From positions 78,483,055-78,547,054 of the forward strand of contig NC_091017.1 in NCBI RefSeq assembly GCF_041296385.1: a DNA stretch of 64,000 nt, read 5' to 3'. Made by a program: the position numbers and the translations under genes. Below, piece after piece: positions 33,171-46,083 of the stretch (position 1 is its first letter; each line of letters opens with the position of its first letter). Source of the DNA: Aphelocoma coerulescens (taxonomy: Eukaryota; Chordata; Aves; Passeriformes; Corvidae). The notes under the pieces were generated by a model. It ran no database searches, had not been told where the DNA came from, and was given only the letters and a program-made list of their open reading frames with translations.

Positions 33171-35103
33171 GAAAAATCCACCCCTTCCCTCTGACCCACC
33201 ATCAAATTTCCTCCCAGGGACAGGGCGGAGCACCAAGATGGGTTTGGTGTGCCTGGATGAATTTGGATTCCACCAAGATGGATTGGAGAGGACTTTCCTC
33301 TGCCGGTACCATCCCAGCAGACGAGATGGCGCTAGGATTGGTGGGGAACATTCCATAGAGAACTAAACCTTTCCTTCAACAAAAGCCTAAATTAGGGAAT
33401 TCTTGTGTCCCTGAGGATGCTCAGCACCATTTCAGTCCTCGTTTCTCCAAGCACACCCAGCTGGGCCGAGGTCTCCTCGCGGTGGGATTCTGGGGACACT
33501 CAGATCCCCACGGGAGGGACGCCGATGCCACGTGGTTATGGCCAAGTGCTTGTGATGAGTTTTATGTCCCCGGGACATGAAAAAGCGGGAATTCAGTCAG
33601 TTTGGTGCTTTCCCAGCTGGAAGCAGCACTCATGCCCTAAACCCTGCTGAGGCCATGTCCACGTCCCTGAGTGCCCGCTCTGGTTTTCCGGGGAAAAAGG
33701 AGGGAATGGTTTCAGAACCAAGGTGAAAACAGCTCTCAAAGCTCCATTATCCCTCCTTATCCTCACAACCGCCGTCTGATGTTCCTCCTCGCAGTGTTCC
33801 TGCTACCTGGAATGAACAACCTTTGACCCAACACCTTCCACAAACCGGCCCTGCTTTGATTTGTACCAGATCACACCTCCAACTCCGAAACCTTGGAAGA
33901 AACTTCCTTCAAGCAGCTCCTTGCCCTGTCTGAACACTGCAGCTCCTCAGCAGAGGTGACAACGAGAGGCTGCACTTGTGTCCCACCACTGTCCACCTGG
34001 AGGACAGGACAAGATGCTCCAGTGGGACACAAAACAGTGGTCGGGCCCGGTCCTGCTGGGGACTTCTGTAAAAGACACAAAACTATGGAAAACCGGTGGC
34101 AATTCCCAGTTTGTCCACGTCCAGAACCCATCCCACTGCTGGTGGAGCAGCCCCTTCCACCCGCCAGCAGGGAATTGTTATGGATGACAAAAACCCAAGG
34201 AGCTTCCAGCAGCAGCAGCCACGGACAAGCGCAGCCCAAATAATTTATTTTGGGCAGGTTTCAATTGCGCCTCGTGGGAAAGGAATACTGAAAGAGAAAG
34301 AAACATTCCGACCCCTGGGAAGACGTGGGGTTCGGACAATAGCGTTCCCAAAGAGAAAAGGCACCAGGAATTGGAACATGATGTTTGTTGTTGAATTGTG
34401 AAAGGCACGGAGGGGGAAATCGTGGCCTAAGTGAAAACAGGAGCGGAGATGTCACTGGTTTCACCAGAAAAGAGGATTTGCTCCGGGAATTGGGGGTCCT
34501 TGGGGTGAGGGGTTGGAGAGCACCCGCAGGGAACTGGTGATGGACAAGGAACGGGATCCACACACGGAGCACAGAAATCTTAATTTAGGTACTCCCCAGA
34601 CCTGGATTTCTGGGAATTATCACAGATCCAAGAGTCCTGCTTGGACCTCTCCGTGAGACACAACCACCCCAAGTGACACCTCCAGGTCTCCTGGGATGTC
34701 CCACCCAGGGGTGTCCTCCTGGAGACAGGAAAAACAATTCCAAGCTCCTCACCTCACATTTAACTGGGTTGATCTTGCAAGTTAAAAGCAGCGATTTAAT
34801 TTGGTTTTTTCTCTTTTTATCTGCAAAAGTCAAACAGTTCCTGGGGGAAAAAAAAGAATCCAGGAGAGGAATCTGGAAGGATTTATGGCAGTGAGGATCG
34901 TTTGTAATGGAGAGAGGTTTGAGACCAACAAAACCCAAATCTGTCCAGCCTGGATTATTTTCAGCTTCACATTATTGCCTGTTTATAGGTTCTTGTATTC
35001 CTGATAGCCCAGATTTCCAGGGAAAGGGCTCCACAAAGCTTTTTGCACAGAGAGATCTCCCGGCTTTCCAGCTGCAAACATTCATTGTTTATTAGGAGGA
35101 AAA

Positions 35104-35150
35104 CCTCTGGCTTTCCACCTCTGGCTTTCCACCTCTGGCTTTCCACCTGC
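35104..35150. repeat. 14-bp tandem repeat, three copies
   Basis: CTCTGGCTTTCCAC is repeated three times head to tail, with a partial fourth unit. Confidence 0.9.
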
Positions 35151-35254
35151 TTTGAAGCCACGCTGGAATTACATGGGGTTGACTTTTCTCGTCTTCCCGG
35201 AGGAATTTCTTCCAAGGGCCTCGTTAAAACCTCAGAAAATTTGTGTTTCTGGGC

Positions 35255-35445
35255 ACCAGGAGCGGCCGAGGGAGCCTGGAGCAAAGGAGGCACAGCCCCC
35301 TGACAGGAGGGGGCAGCCAGGGGGAATTCGGGATCTTATCCCAAGGAACAGGGACGGGAGGAGACGGAACGGCCTCCAGTTGTGCAAGGTTGGATACTGG
35401 GAAAATTCCTTCCTGCAAAGGGCTGGCCAGAGGGGACGCTGATGA
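35255..35445 (+). mobile_element. CR1: CR1 internal fragment
   Basis: GGAGCAAAGGAGGCACAGCC, CCTGACAGGAGGGGGCAGCC and CAGGGACGGGAGGAGACGGA resemble the copy at 30768-31197, with a deletion. Confidence 0.86.
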
Positions 35446-35559
35446 TCAGCACCACCACGTGTGGGGTGACAGCTCTGGAAAGTCCCCCCAAGCCGCACTC
35501 CCGGCCTGGCTTTAGTCACCCGCTGGATCTTTGCCCGCAGGGAAAGCTCCGCTAAATTC

Positions 35560-36015
35560 TAGGGAAATCCCGAGTTTCTCTCACCACGGCACTTGGAAAA
35601 TAAAAAAAATACACGGCCTGAAAATGATTTGGTGCAAAACCCCTGGGATTCCAACGTTTCGGGATGGCATCAGCCGTTCCCAGCGATAACACCCCGACAG
35701 GGGGATTTTATGAATCGCCACGGGAACAAAAGGAAGCGGAGCTGCTGGATTTAGTGGCCAATTTGCGCTCCTAAAAATAATCCCTTGGACTCATCCCATT
35801 CTCCAGGCAGGTTCACAAGTTTGCAGGGAAGGCTGGGCCCGGAGACGGGCGGATTTCCACCCTCCGGACCCTCCGACGACGCACGGGGACAATACTGGGC
35901 GGGAGCCAGGAGGAATGAAAGAGCCTCGGAAGAGCGTTCCGCAGGGAATTCCGCTATTGAATAACACTTGGCTTTTCCATTGAACCGCCACAAAGAGGGA
36001 TTCATTCCCAAGGCA
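35560..36015. promoter_or_regulatory. Candidate conserved non-coding stretch
   Basis: Repeat-free sequence with moderate CpG (CGACGACGCACGGGGACAAT) and AT blocks (GCTATTGAATAACACTTGGC). Weak call. Confidence 0.22.
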
Positions 36016-37019
36016 AAGATGTCTCCTGTAGCAGCATCCCCCGGATCGGGTTCTGGTGGAGCTGCACCCAGCGAGGACGGAGCTGGATAAATCCTCTGGC
36101 ATCAGCATCCAACGCCAGAGGGGAGAAATTCGGGATGTGATGCTTGGAAAGCGCTCAGCGTGTAGGGAATTGTCCTTGGAGGCGTTTTTGAAGGTGTTTT
36201 GGGGAGGAGAAGGTGGATTTTGGAAAAGCTCCGTGGTTGGGAGATGATGGCTCCATGCTCAGGGTACCCCATCATACAGAATTCCTTTTCCGGTGCTGCA
36301 TTCCAGGTGTCCACGGCCTCCTGGGTTTCCCTGCCTGACTCACACATCCAAACCAGTGGTTCCAAAGAAAACATTAGGAAATAACGTGGAAAATCCCAAT
36401 ATTTCAGGAGCAGACAATCCTTTAGTCAGGGAAGAGCAACCACGAGCACAAAGCACAAAACCCCCGAACACAGGAAAGGGCTTCAGAGGGGAGAAATCAG
36501 GAACTGTCCAAATAAACCTAAGGGAAACCACCTCCAGCATCATCCCAGCTGGGAAAAAATCATCCCCAAAAAGGGAAAAGAACCAATCACTCCAATGCCA
36601 CTTTTCCAGGAGGAAGCATTCCCAAGTCACGGACGGAGCAGCTTTGGGGCCGGGAGGGGTCAGTGCCGCCCGTCAGCAGCAGAGCCAGGCACTGCAGGGA
36701 GCAGGTGACACCGAACACGCTCCGGGACAGACGGAGCCCAGAGGGTGCCACCAGCACCGGGCTGGGACACCCAGACCCCGCAGTCAGGGGCATTTCCCCT
36801 CTGAGGAGTCCCACCAGCAGCGGGGAGCAGGGACAGCTGAGCCAAGAAATCCTGAGGGCTCCTCCTTTGCACGGTGACAAAACCCCGTGAGATTTGTGAG
36901 ACGTGAACCGACCCTCTCTGGACATCCCAAAAACCACCGGCATCACCTCCCCGAGCCCCACGGGGCCGAGCACTCCACGCTTCGCTTTCCTGCTGCTGCT
37001 CAGCTGATGCCAAACCCTC

Positions 37020-37290
37020 TGCAAAGTTGCATTTTTCTTGTGTTTACACGTTAAAAAGAGGCTAAAAAAAAAAAAAGGATAAAAAAAGGAGGTGACCTCT
37101 TGCTCACCCCGGGCGGGCTGTGAGGAGCCGCCGCTGCCTTCACCTCCGGCTGAACTTCCAGATTATCTCAGCCAAGATTCACCTTGCACTGAACTTGTAC
37201 CCGGAGCACGGCACAGTCACGGAGCCCTGATTAAACATTGCAGCACCACGGGGCCATAAATTTATACATTTAATGAGGATTAGCGGCGCT
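37020..37290. promoter_or_regulatory. Candidate conserved non-coding stretch
   Basis: CCAGATTATCTCAGCCAAGA, CCTGATTAAACATTGCAGCA and CATTTAATGAGGATTAGCGG are unique and GATA/homeodomain-like, followed by CpG-rich DNA to about 37880. Confidence 0.33.
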
Positions 37291-37707
37291 TCCTCCCACC
37301 CTCCTCGGGCTGGGGAGTGATGGGAGCACTGGGAAGCGATGGCAACGCTGGGAAGCGCTCCCCAGCGCGGGTTAGACGTGGAAAAGCTGGGAATACGAGG
37401 GAGATGAAGCAGCTCCTGTGCTGTTCCCTGCCACGAGCTGTGTACGGAACCCGGGGCAAATCCCACAGGAGCAACCACGGAACGACCCGTGGAGGGCTTG
37501 CGCCACTTTCCGCCCAAAAACACCAGGAAAAGGCAAAAATGCTGTGGGACACGGCGCTCCGCAAGCCCGTGGGTGCCTTCGCCCAGCAGGAAACCGTCCG
37601 CAGGCCGTGGCCTCCTAAACTCTGGCTGCCCTCTTCCCACCGAGCGCCGCATCCCAGTGCCGTCCTCCCGTCTCTTTTCCAGGACGGACGCGTGACGGGA
37701 GGCAGTG

Positions 37708-37766
37708 GCGGCCTCCTCCTCCTCCTCCTCCTCCTCCTTCTCCTCCTCCTCCTGCTCCTCCTGTCC
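37708..37766. repeat. (TCC)n microsatellite
   Basis: A run of CTC triplets is interrupted by TTC and TGC. It sits beside a CpG-rich stretch. Confidence 0.9.
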
Positions 37767-37919
37767 CAGCTGCCACGGAGGGAACGGGAGAGCTCCGCGC
37801 TCGCCGACGCCGGCCGGGGTCACTCGGCCGCGCCAGGGGAGAACGTCTGGGCGGCGAAATGGATCCGCTCAAGTTCAAGTGCTTGGAATGCCTCCCTCTT
37901 TTTTTTTTTTTTTTTCTGA

Positions 37920-38320
37920 AGAAACTAAACTAATACATCCCTGCTTTTCCTGATAACTTCCTCCTTTCCCTCGGAGGTTTTGTTTAGCAGATCCATTGTT
38001 CTCGGCCAGCCTTGCCCTGGGGTCCAATTTGAGAGCGTTCTCATTTTTCCCCCTATGTAAGCGATGCTTATTTCTTTAAGCTCCACTGTAAACACAAAGC
38101 GCACGGCAGAGCCCTGGCCCGGCTTTGCAGGAGGCAGCCTCGGCTCTGGAACTGCTCCTCCGTGGGGTTTTTTTATTGGAAACAAAAGGATTGGGTCTCC
38201 TTGCTCCAAGGAGTCAAACACCTGCGGGATGCCGGAACCCGCGGGTGGTCCGGCGGCTCCGTGACCCTTTTCTGCTTCCAGAAATGTGGCTTTGCTAATT
38301 AAATACTTCTTGATTGTTCA
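37920..38320. promoter_or_regulatory. Candidate conserved non-coding stretch
   Basis: Unique mixed sequence (TTTCTTTAAGCTCCACTGTA, TGGCTTTGCTAATTAAATAC) lies between a T-run and a CR1 copy. Confidence 0.25.
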
Positions 38321-38534
38321 TTAGGGGCAAGGGCTGAGGCAGCAGGACCCTCTGGAGGTGGCCTGAAGGGCCTTGGAGTGCTCGGGGTGAAGGAGAAGCC
38401 ACCAGAGTGTCCCCTGGGAGGGGTGGCACAGGGGAACAAATAGAAACTAAAATATAAAATAAATCCTTGGAAGAGGGGAGAGCGCCTTGGATGGTTCCAG
38501 GGACATGCCAGGAGATGGGATTTGGAAAGGGTGG

Positions 38535-38880
38535 GTGATGAGGCCACCACTGCCCCATGTCCCCAGTGCCACATCCACAAGGCTCCGAAATCCCTCCAGG
38601 GATGGGGACTCCACCACTGCCAGGCCTGGACAGCCCTTTCCAGGAAGGAATTTCCCCAATATCCACCCTGAGCCTCCCCTGGCCCAGCCTGAGGCCGTTC
38701 CCTCTCCTCCTGTCCCTGTTCCCTGCCAGCAGAGCCCGACCCCCCTGGCTGCCCCCTCCTGTCAGGGACTTGTGCAGAGCCACAAGGTCCCCCCGGAGCC
38801 TCCTTTGCTCCAGCCTGAGCCCCTTTCCAGCTCCCTCAGGAATTCTCCAGCCCCTTCCCAGCTCCTGGAAGAGGTTTCCT
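38535..38880 (-). mobile_element. CR1: CR1 fragment, second subfamily
   Basis: TGTCCCCAGTGCCACATCCA, CCCTCCAGGGATGGGGACTC and CCCCTCCTGTCAGGGACTTG are the reverse complement of the blocks at 30768-31197. Confidence 0.92.
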
Positions 38881-38897
38881 AAAGAAGTGCCCCATCC

Positions 38898-39022
38898 CTG
38901 GGAGTGTCCCAGACCAGGCTGGATGGGGCTTGGAGCACACTGGGATAGGGAAGGTGAGGAAGGGGGTGGAACCAGGTCCTTTAAGGTCCCTTCCCACCCG
39001 ACCCATTCCACGATTCCACGGT
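38898..39022 (+). mobile_element. CR1: CR1 3' fragment, inverted partner
   Basis: CCAGACCAGGCTGGATGGGG, TTTAAGGTCCCTTCCCACCC and GACCCATTCCACGATTCCAC. Confidence 0.9.
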
Positions 39023-40098
39023 AAAAGAGGAGGATTTCACGTTCCCACTCACGCCAGGTCTGCCTGGGAGCATGGCCAGCCCCTCTCCCCCTCCACAATC
39101 CTCCTCCTCCGGAGAAAATCCCGAGTTTATTTGAACCTGTTCCCTTTTTGGTGGATCCAAACCGTTTCAGGAATTTGGAATTTGCAAGGAACGAAAGCGT
39201 GGAGTTATAAACTCCAGTGGAGAACATGCCGCACTTTTGGCAACCTAGAAAAAACTCCTGGATCACCCAAGCCTGGCTCCTAATTCATTAAAAGCCCCAA
39301 ATCCTACAGGACACATATTCCTGGGATTAAAATGATGCTGAGCAGCAGCTGAGGCAGGATTTGATGCCGGGGCTGCACCCGCCAGACGGCCCCGGGCACG
39401 GGGAGCCCCGGCAGGATTTATGGGTGTTTGTTGCAGATAAAAGCAGCCCAAGAACCTCTGGAAAACAAAAGCCAAGGCTTTTTCCTTGGAGTGTCACAGT
39501 AACCCCTGGACGGCCCCGCGCTCATTGTCACAGCCCTGGAAAGGTACAAACAAAGGGAACTTTGGGTGCCAAGAGCTGGAGCAGGAGGGAGAGGAGTGGC
39601 CCAGCGGCCGCCAAATTCCCTTTGCGGCGACTCCCGGGGCAGCAATCCCGGGAAGGAACGGTTCAGGATGAGCACCAGGAGTTCTCGCCCCATTCCAAAG
39701 CGATTCCCGGGGGGAAAAGGTGATGAGGGAGGAGGGTGGAGTCCCCCGGGATTGGGGAATTCGACACCAGGGCGGTGATGGGGGAAGTATAAAAAGTCCC
39801 TTTTGGGGTTAAAAATGCCCTTTAAGAACATTTTTGAGGCTGGAAATCTGAGGGTTTGGGATGGGAGTGGTTCCCAAAGGATGCGATGGATCCCAAAAAA
39901 GTTCTGCTTTAAGGATAAGGTCCACAGGTGTTCCCTAAATCTGATGCTTCTCCTGCTCCAAAGATCAGCAGCATCTCCAAGAAAGGTGTTTTCCAGAATT
40001 CTGGGCAATGAAGACAATTTCGAAATGGAAGAAAACTGCTCTGGGGAGGTTGGAGTAAATATGGATGGGAGGAAAAGGGAGAAAAAATTAAAATCAAG

Positions 40099-40328
<230 letters not shown>

Positions 40329-40689
40329 AGAAAGGAAAAGGGAAGGAAAAATGAAGAAGAAAGACAAGAAGGAAAAGGAGGAAGGAAAAAAAGAAGGGAA
40401 AATGAAAACAAAAAATGAAAAACCAGAAAAAGAAAAAAGCAACAAGGAAATGAAAGAAAAATGAAGCAAAAGAAAGACAACAAAGGAAAAGGGAAGGAGG
40501 GAAAAAGAAAAGGGAAAACAGGGAAAATAAATTAAAGATTAGGAAAAGAAAAAAAAGGAAAATGAGAAGACAGGAAATAAAAATAATAGCAATGAAAAAA
40601 TCGAAAGAGATTTAATGTAGATGGAATTCCAGAGGAGGAGGATTTGCCAAAGCAGACCCAAACTCATCCATGGAACCCTCATCTGCCAC

Positions 40690-40990
40690 CTGGATTTGGG
40701 AACGAGAGTCAGGGATCTGTCACTGGGATTTGGGAACCAGAATCAGGGATCTGTCACCTGGATTTAGGTGCTGGAGTCAAGGACCTGTCACTGGGATTTG
40801 GACACCAAGTCAGGGATCTGTCACTGGGATATGGGCACCAGAGTCTGGGATCTGGCACCGGGATTCCCTGGAATCAGGGATCTGGCACTGGGATTTGGAT
40901 ACCAGAATCAGGGATCTGGCAGTGGGATTCCCTGCAATCAGGGATCTGGCAGTGGGATTCCCTGGAATCGGGGATCTGCCACCAGGACTT
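40690..40990. repeat. Degenerate minisatellite, GGGATCTGKCACTGGGAT type
   Basis: The block CAGGGATCTGTCACTGGGAT or its variants (GGCACTGGGATTCC, GGCAGTGGGATTCC) recurs about nine times at roughly 30-36 bp, in several sub-variants. Confidence 0.88.
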
Positions 40991-41565
40991 GGGCACTGAG
41001 CTCCCGGTTCCAGGTCTGGTGGAGCCACCGACTCCCACCTCTCTCGGGATGGCCACCGATGGATAAAATGCTCCAAACCCAGCAAAGCGCCTCCAGAATT
41101 TGTCCAGCTCGTGTGACCTCAGTGAACTCAGCCTAAACTAAGCCCAGCTCAGCTTTAAGCCCAGCCTAAGAAGCCTCGCTAAGCCAAACCCCCTTTTCAG
41201 GGCATTTTCCACCCAAACCGAGGCCTGTGTGTTTCCATCATGGTTATGTTGCCTCATTCCCCCCTTCCCAGCACGTTTTCCTGGCAGGAAGGAGCAGCAG
41301 CTGGGCCAAGCCGTCTGCTGGCCCTTCCCTGAGCTCCAACGGCGGCGTTGGAGACAAATAAATTTGTCTTTATTTACCCCAAATGTGTTTATTTTCTCCT
41401 TCCCTTCTAATTTGGTTAATGTTTGATAGGAACATAAAGCAGAAGCCCCGATCGATGCCAGAGGCTTCCAACCCAAGGGTTCCTTGGAAACTTCCTTGGG
41501 GTTGTTGGAACGTTTCGGAGGGGTTATGAACTCCTTAAACAAACAGCTGAGGTCATTGTTAGTCA

Positions 41566-41566
41566 C

Positions 41567-41597
<31 letters not shown>

Positions 41598-41637
41598 GAA
41601 AGGGAATTATTTCAGGAAATAAAAAAAAAAAAAAAAG
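41566..41637. repeat. A-rich stretch
   Basis: Two long A runs (about 41566-41600 and 41622-41635) flank GGGAATTATTTCAGGAAATA. They could be old poly(A) tails, but no retroposed body is recognised beside them. Confidence 0.85.
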
Positions 41638-41921
41638 CAGGATTAAAGCTGCAGCCAGAAGCTGCTCCCAGAGAAAGGAGCGGGGACGGCGAAATCCGGG
41701 GCAAAACCGGCACGGAACCACGAGCCTGGCACTGCTTTTCCAGCTGCCGTTCCAAGCCCCTCTCTCCACGTTTTTAAGATGTCAAATCCTCATCAAATCC
41801 TTCTCCCGGGACTCAAGGTCAGAGATCCCAACCCCGGTTCCAAGGGTCATTGTCCAGGGAAGAGGAACTTTGGGTGGCGATTTTGGTGGCCTTCCAAGCT
41901 CCTGCTGTGATGCCACAGGTC

Positions 41922-42208
41922 ATGGGAATGGGAATGGGAATGGGAATGGGAATGGAAATGGGAATGGGAATGGGAATGGGAGGGAAGGGAAGGGAAGGGA
42001 AGGGAAGGGAAGGGAAGGGAAGGGAAGGGAAGGGAAGGGAAGGGAAGGGAAGGGAAGGGAAGGGAAGGGAAGGGAAGGGAAGGGAAGGGAAGGGAAGGGA
42101 AGGGAAGGGAAGGGAAGGGAAGGGAAGGGAAGGGAAGGGAAGGGAAGGGAAGGGAAGGGAAGGGAAGGGAAGGGAAGGGAAGGGAAGGGAAGGGAAGGGA
42201 AGGGAAGG
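41922..42208. repeat. (GGGAAT)n then (GGGAA)n satellite
   Basis: About nine GGGAAT units (41922-41978) pass directly into about 46 near-perfect GGGAA units (41980-42208). Runs of three Gs every five bases make it a strong G-quadruplex and triplex candidate. Open frames in both directions are repeat artefacts. Confidence 0.97.
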
Positions 42209-43341
42209 ATCCATCAAAGCCAGCGGATACCAGAGTGATTCTATCCAAATTCATGGATACAACACCTGGACATCCATAAATTCAGGCACGGGGAAGGAAT
42301 GGGATCTGAGCACGTTGGAAAAGCAAATTATCCCACAAATTCCAGGCAGAAGGAAGAGCCTGCCTGGCTGCCTCTGCCCCAGCCCTGATCCACGTGGGAC
42401 AGAATTCCATCCATGCCAGAGGCAATGGCTCCACTGGTTCCATTTCCAGTGCCAGGGGTACCAGGATTCCCACTGGGCAGGATTGCTCCCACCCCGGGGT
42501 GAGCCTGGGAGCTCCGGAGATCCCAGAGCTCCGCTGTGATCCCGGGAAGGATGGGATCTGCTTCCCACCTCCAGCAGATCCAGCTGGGGCATCCCAAATA
42601 TCCAACCCAGGAGAAGACGGATGCACGGAAAACTCCATGGAATGGAGACATTCCTGTTTTATGCTGCTGCTCATCCCTCCTTGTTGCTAACGAGGCTCTC
42701 CCCCGGCCTCATTTCTCATTCCTGCTTTCTCCCACTTTTCTTCTGCCTTTGTGCCTCCCCTCTCTGTGTCTGATCCTCTTTTTTCCTTAAAAAAATCCCT
42801 GTTTTCTGCATGGCCCCAAAACCCCCTGAGCCTGCCCAGACAGAAACATGAATAAAATACAGAGGGAATTCAAAAAGAGAGGGAAAATTAAAAATAAATA
42901 AAAGCCAAGCAAGCTCCTGGCAGGTGCCGAGCTCTCCTTGTGCTCCAAGAGGAATTTTTCATGACATCCCATCACTTATTTAGGCTGTGGCTCCGTGACC
43001 TCCCGCATTTCCCTGCTTTCCAACAAGGGATTGGCAGCTCCTCTGCCCATCCAAATCCCAACCCAGCCCTGGGATGGACAAAAAAGCCTCCAGGAAAGCC
43101 AGGAAATAAAAAATATTTAAGGAATTGATTGGACGACTGATCAATGGGAATCATATGGGGAATCTATGCCCCAGTTCAGGAGAAACAGGAAGGAAAAAGG
43201 AAAATCCTCGTGGATGGGGAGGATGCAGAAGGAAGGTCAGTGAAGTGGGAATCCAAGGGGTTTTATTCCTCTGCTTGGTCTGATGGCAAAAGCAGGAGGG
43301 AAACGATGGGATGGGCAAGAGGGAAAAGCAAAGCTGCTTTG

Positions 43342-43650
43342 GAATCACAGGAACACGGAATTGTTTGGGTTGGAAGAGATCCTTAAGAGCATCGAGTCCA
43401 GCCATGCCCAGCACTGCCCAGGCCAGCGCTGCCCCGTGTCCCCAGTGCCACATCCACAGGGATGAGGATCCCACCACTTCCATGGGCAGTTCCAGTGCCT
43501 GACCCCCCTTTCCGGGGAGAAATCTTCCCTCATTCCAACCTAAACCTCCCCTGGCACAACCTGAGGCTGTTTCTCCTTGTTCTGTCCTTGTTCCCTGGGA
43601 GCAGAGCCTGATTCCCACCTGGATTCGCCTCCGTGGCATCCCAGAGAACC
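43342..43650 (-). mobile_element. CR1: CR1 fragment, second subfamily
   Basis: TTGTTTGGGTTGGAAGAGAT, GAGCATCGAGTCCAGCCATG, GTCCCCAGTGCCACATCCAC and TGAGGCTGTTTCTCCTTGTT. Confidence 0.92.
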
Positions 43651-44367
43651 TCTGAGAGCCAGGGATAGAGCTGCCCTGGGTGAGCCAAGCCCTGAAATGC
43701 TCTGGGAAATAAAGAGGAGCAAATAAAGCCCAGATCTGATTTCAGAGATGCTGAAAATCAGCAGCTTCATTAAGAACTAAATTAATTAGAGCCCATGGGA
43801 ATTAAGGGTTAAGTAATTTCCAGAGTCATCCTGGGGCTCCTAAAAGCCGCCAAGTGCTGAGATAAGGAAGTGTTCACTGAACATGGAATTAAACAATTGT
43901 GGTTTTATCTCAATTTATATCTTGTGATCGATCCCTGATCCAGGGATGGGCCACCCTTATCCCCTCTGAACCTCATCCCATCTCTGGAACTCCCTTCCCA
44001 CTGGATTCTAGGGAGCAACGAAGCGTGAGCCCCTCTCCAGGCATAACGCTGGACTTCCCCTCTTCTCCAATTTCCATGGAACTGGGAGTAATTTAAGAAC
44101 CCTCCACCCTTGGTGGGATTGCAGTGAACTCCAGGAGTGCTGGGAGGAGCCGAGACAGAAAAGCAGGGGCAAAACTCCCAGGCCACGTGAGTCTGGCTCT
44201 CCATTTCCTTTGGAAAGGATTAGGCTGGATATAGGATTAAACTGGATGGATTATATTGTGTTAGATGTAAAAATTATACAGAACTTTATATGGTTGTGGG
44301 TAATATTAGATAATGCTGTTTGTGGGGTTTATGATGTTATAAATTTATTATACATTATACGTTATAT

Positions 44368-45068
44368 TACATGGAATCAGGGAATCAGGGAATCGGTTGG
44401 AAAGACACTAAAGCTCATCCCATTCCACCCCATCCATGGGCAGGGACACCTCCCACTATCCCAGGTGGATCCAAGCCCCAGTATCCAGCCTGGCCTTGGG
44501 CACTGCCAGGGATCCAGGGGCAGCCCCAGCTGCTCTGGCAATTCCAGCCCAGCCCCTCCCCACCCTCCCAGCCAGCAATTCCTTCCCAACATCCCAGCCC
44601 AAGCTCCCCTTTCCCACTGGGAAGCCATTCCCTGCCTCCTGGCCCTCCAGCCCTTGGCCCCAGTCCCTCTGCAGCTCTCCTGGAGCCCCTTTAGGCCCTG
44701 CAAGGGGCTCCCAGCTCTCCCTGGCTCCTTCCCTTCTCCAGGGGAACATTCCCAGCTCTCCCAGCCTGCCTCCAGAGCAGAGGGGCTCCAGCCCTGCAGC
44801 AGCTCCGGGGCCTCCTCTGGGCTCTCTCCAGCAGCTCCACGTCCTTCTGCTGTTGGCCCCAGGGCTGGGGCAGCTCTGCAGGTGGGCTCTCACCTGAGGG
44901 GGCCCAGGGACAGAATTCCCACCTTTCCTGCTGCCCACGCTGGGATCAGCCCAGGGCTGGGGGAGTCTGGGCTGGGCCATTCCAGCCTCATCCACAACAT
45001 CCCAAATCCTCCTCCCAGGGCTGCTCTCCATCCTTTCCTTCCCACATGGATCCCTGCAGGTTTATGGA
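44368..45068 (-). mobile_element. CR1: Longest CR1 fragment in the window (~700 bp)
   Basis: Runs from a 3' end (GAATCGGTTGGAAAGACACT) through all blocks seen elsewhere. It extends to CCTCTGGGCTCTCTCCAGCA, GGTGGGCTCTCACCTGAGGG and CCTCCCAGGGCTGCTCTCCA, typical of the CR1 3' UTR and the end of ORF2. No intact reverse transcriptase is present. Confidence 0.95.
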
Positions 45069-45837
45069 AACAGAGTCCAGCTCATTCAGGGAACTGAGAA
45101 GGCGCTGCTCCCCCTGGACTTGTTGCCACAGCTGCAGCGTCAGCCACTGAGACAGATTTATTGCAACAATTAGCAGTAATTAAGATCTAGGATCAGAAAC
45201 GGCACAAATCCCATTTTTCACATATTCTTTTAGGAACAGCTTCCTTGAAATCAGCAGGAAAAAGAGGCAAAATCCCTAATTCGTCTCAAAGAAGTCCCTG
45301 AACTCTGGGAACCTGAGCAAGGCCGGCGCTGTGGGCAAGGACGAGGACCTGAGCCACCCTTTGAGGTTCAGGAAGTCGAAGGGAAGGAATCTCCCCTGCT
45401 CCCTGCCAGGCTCCCGGTGGAGCCGGGAAGAGGGGCCGGCTCCCGTCTCTCGTTTCTTCCCCCCCAAGGCCTCAGTTGGGAGTTTACAATTGAATTTTCT
45501 GCCGTCGGACCGCGGAGCCCTTTGTGTACAGAACGTCTGATGGAAACGGCCTTTTTCAAATTAACCTGGAATTCGGGCAGAAAACCTCCATGTGTTTCTG
45601 GTTCATTAGGGAAGGACATTTGGAAAGGGAAGAGCGCTCGGGGAGGGCGATGGGGTTTGGCTGGCAGGGCCACGGGACGGTCGGGAAACAGGGATCTCCT
45701 GCCACAAACGGCTGCTCAGCATCACAATTCCTCCGGGAACAACTTTGTCCTTCCCGGAGTTCAGAACCTCCGCCCGTGACCCAGGGCTGCTCCTGCATCC
45801 ATCCCTCCCTCATCCCCCTCGCTCCCGGCTGCCCATC

Positions 45838-45915
45838 CCGAGTCCTCGTGGTCCCAAAGTTGGGTTTGATGGTCTTGGAGGGCTTTTCCAACCTAATGAT
45901 TCCATGGTTTCGGAA
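45838..45915 (+). mobile_element. CR1: CR1 3' fragment
   Basis: GGGTTTGATGGTCTTGGAGG and TTTTCCAACCTAATGATTCC. Confidence 0.82.
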
Positions 45916-46083
45916 TGGAATGTGGATCTGGCAGATAAGCCGCCCTCCTGCCTTCCCAGCTCCTTCCTTTTTGGGTTAATTCCTCAGGAAAATGGGGCTC
46001 TCCTGGGTATTTTTAATTTGGTTTGATACCTAAAAGGGTCAGTCTTTTCCCTAAAATCCAAACAGGCAAGGAGAGACCTCAGA

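Noticed and set aside
33850..34240. Possible old LTR fragment
   Set aside because: No TG...CA termini, poly(A) signal arrangement or second copy could be identified.
41566..41637. Poly(A) tail of a processed pseudogene
   Set aside because: No recognisable coding sequence upstream, and no visible target-site duplication.
41850..42539. Gly/Lys/Arg/Glu repeat protein
   Set aside because: A translation of (GGGAA)n; it lacks any non-repeat domain.
44368..45068. Possible active CR1 reverse transcriptase
   Set aside because: Only the 3' UTR-proximal portion is present; no reverse transcriptase or endonuclease domain is seen.
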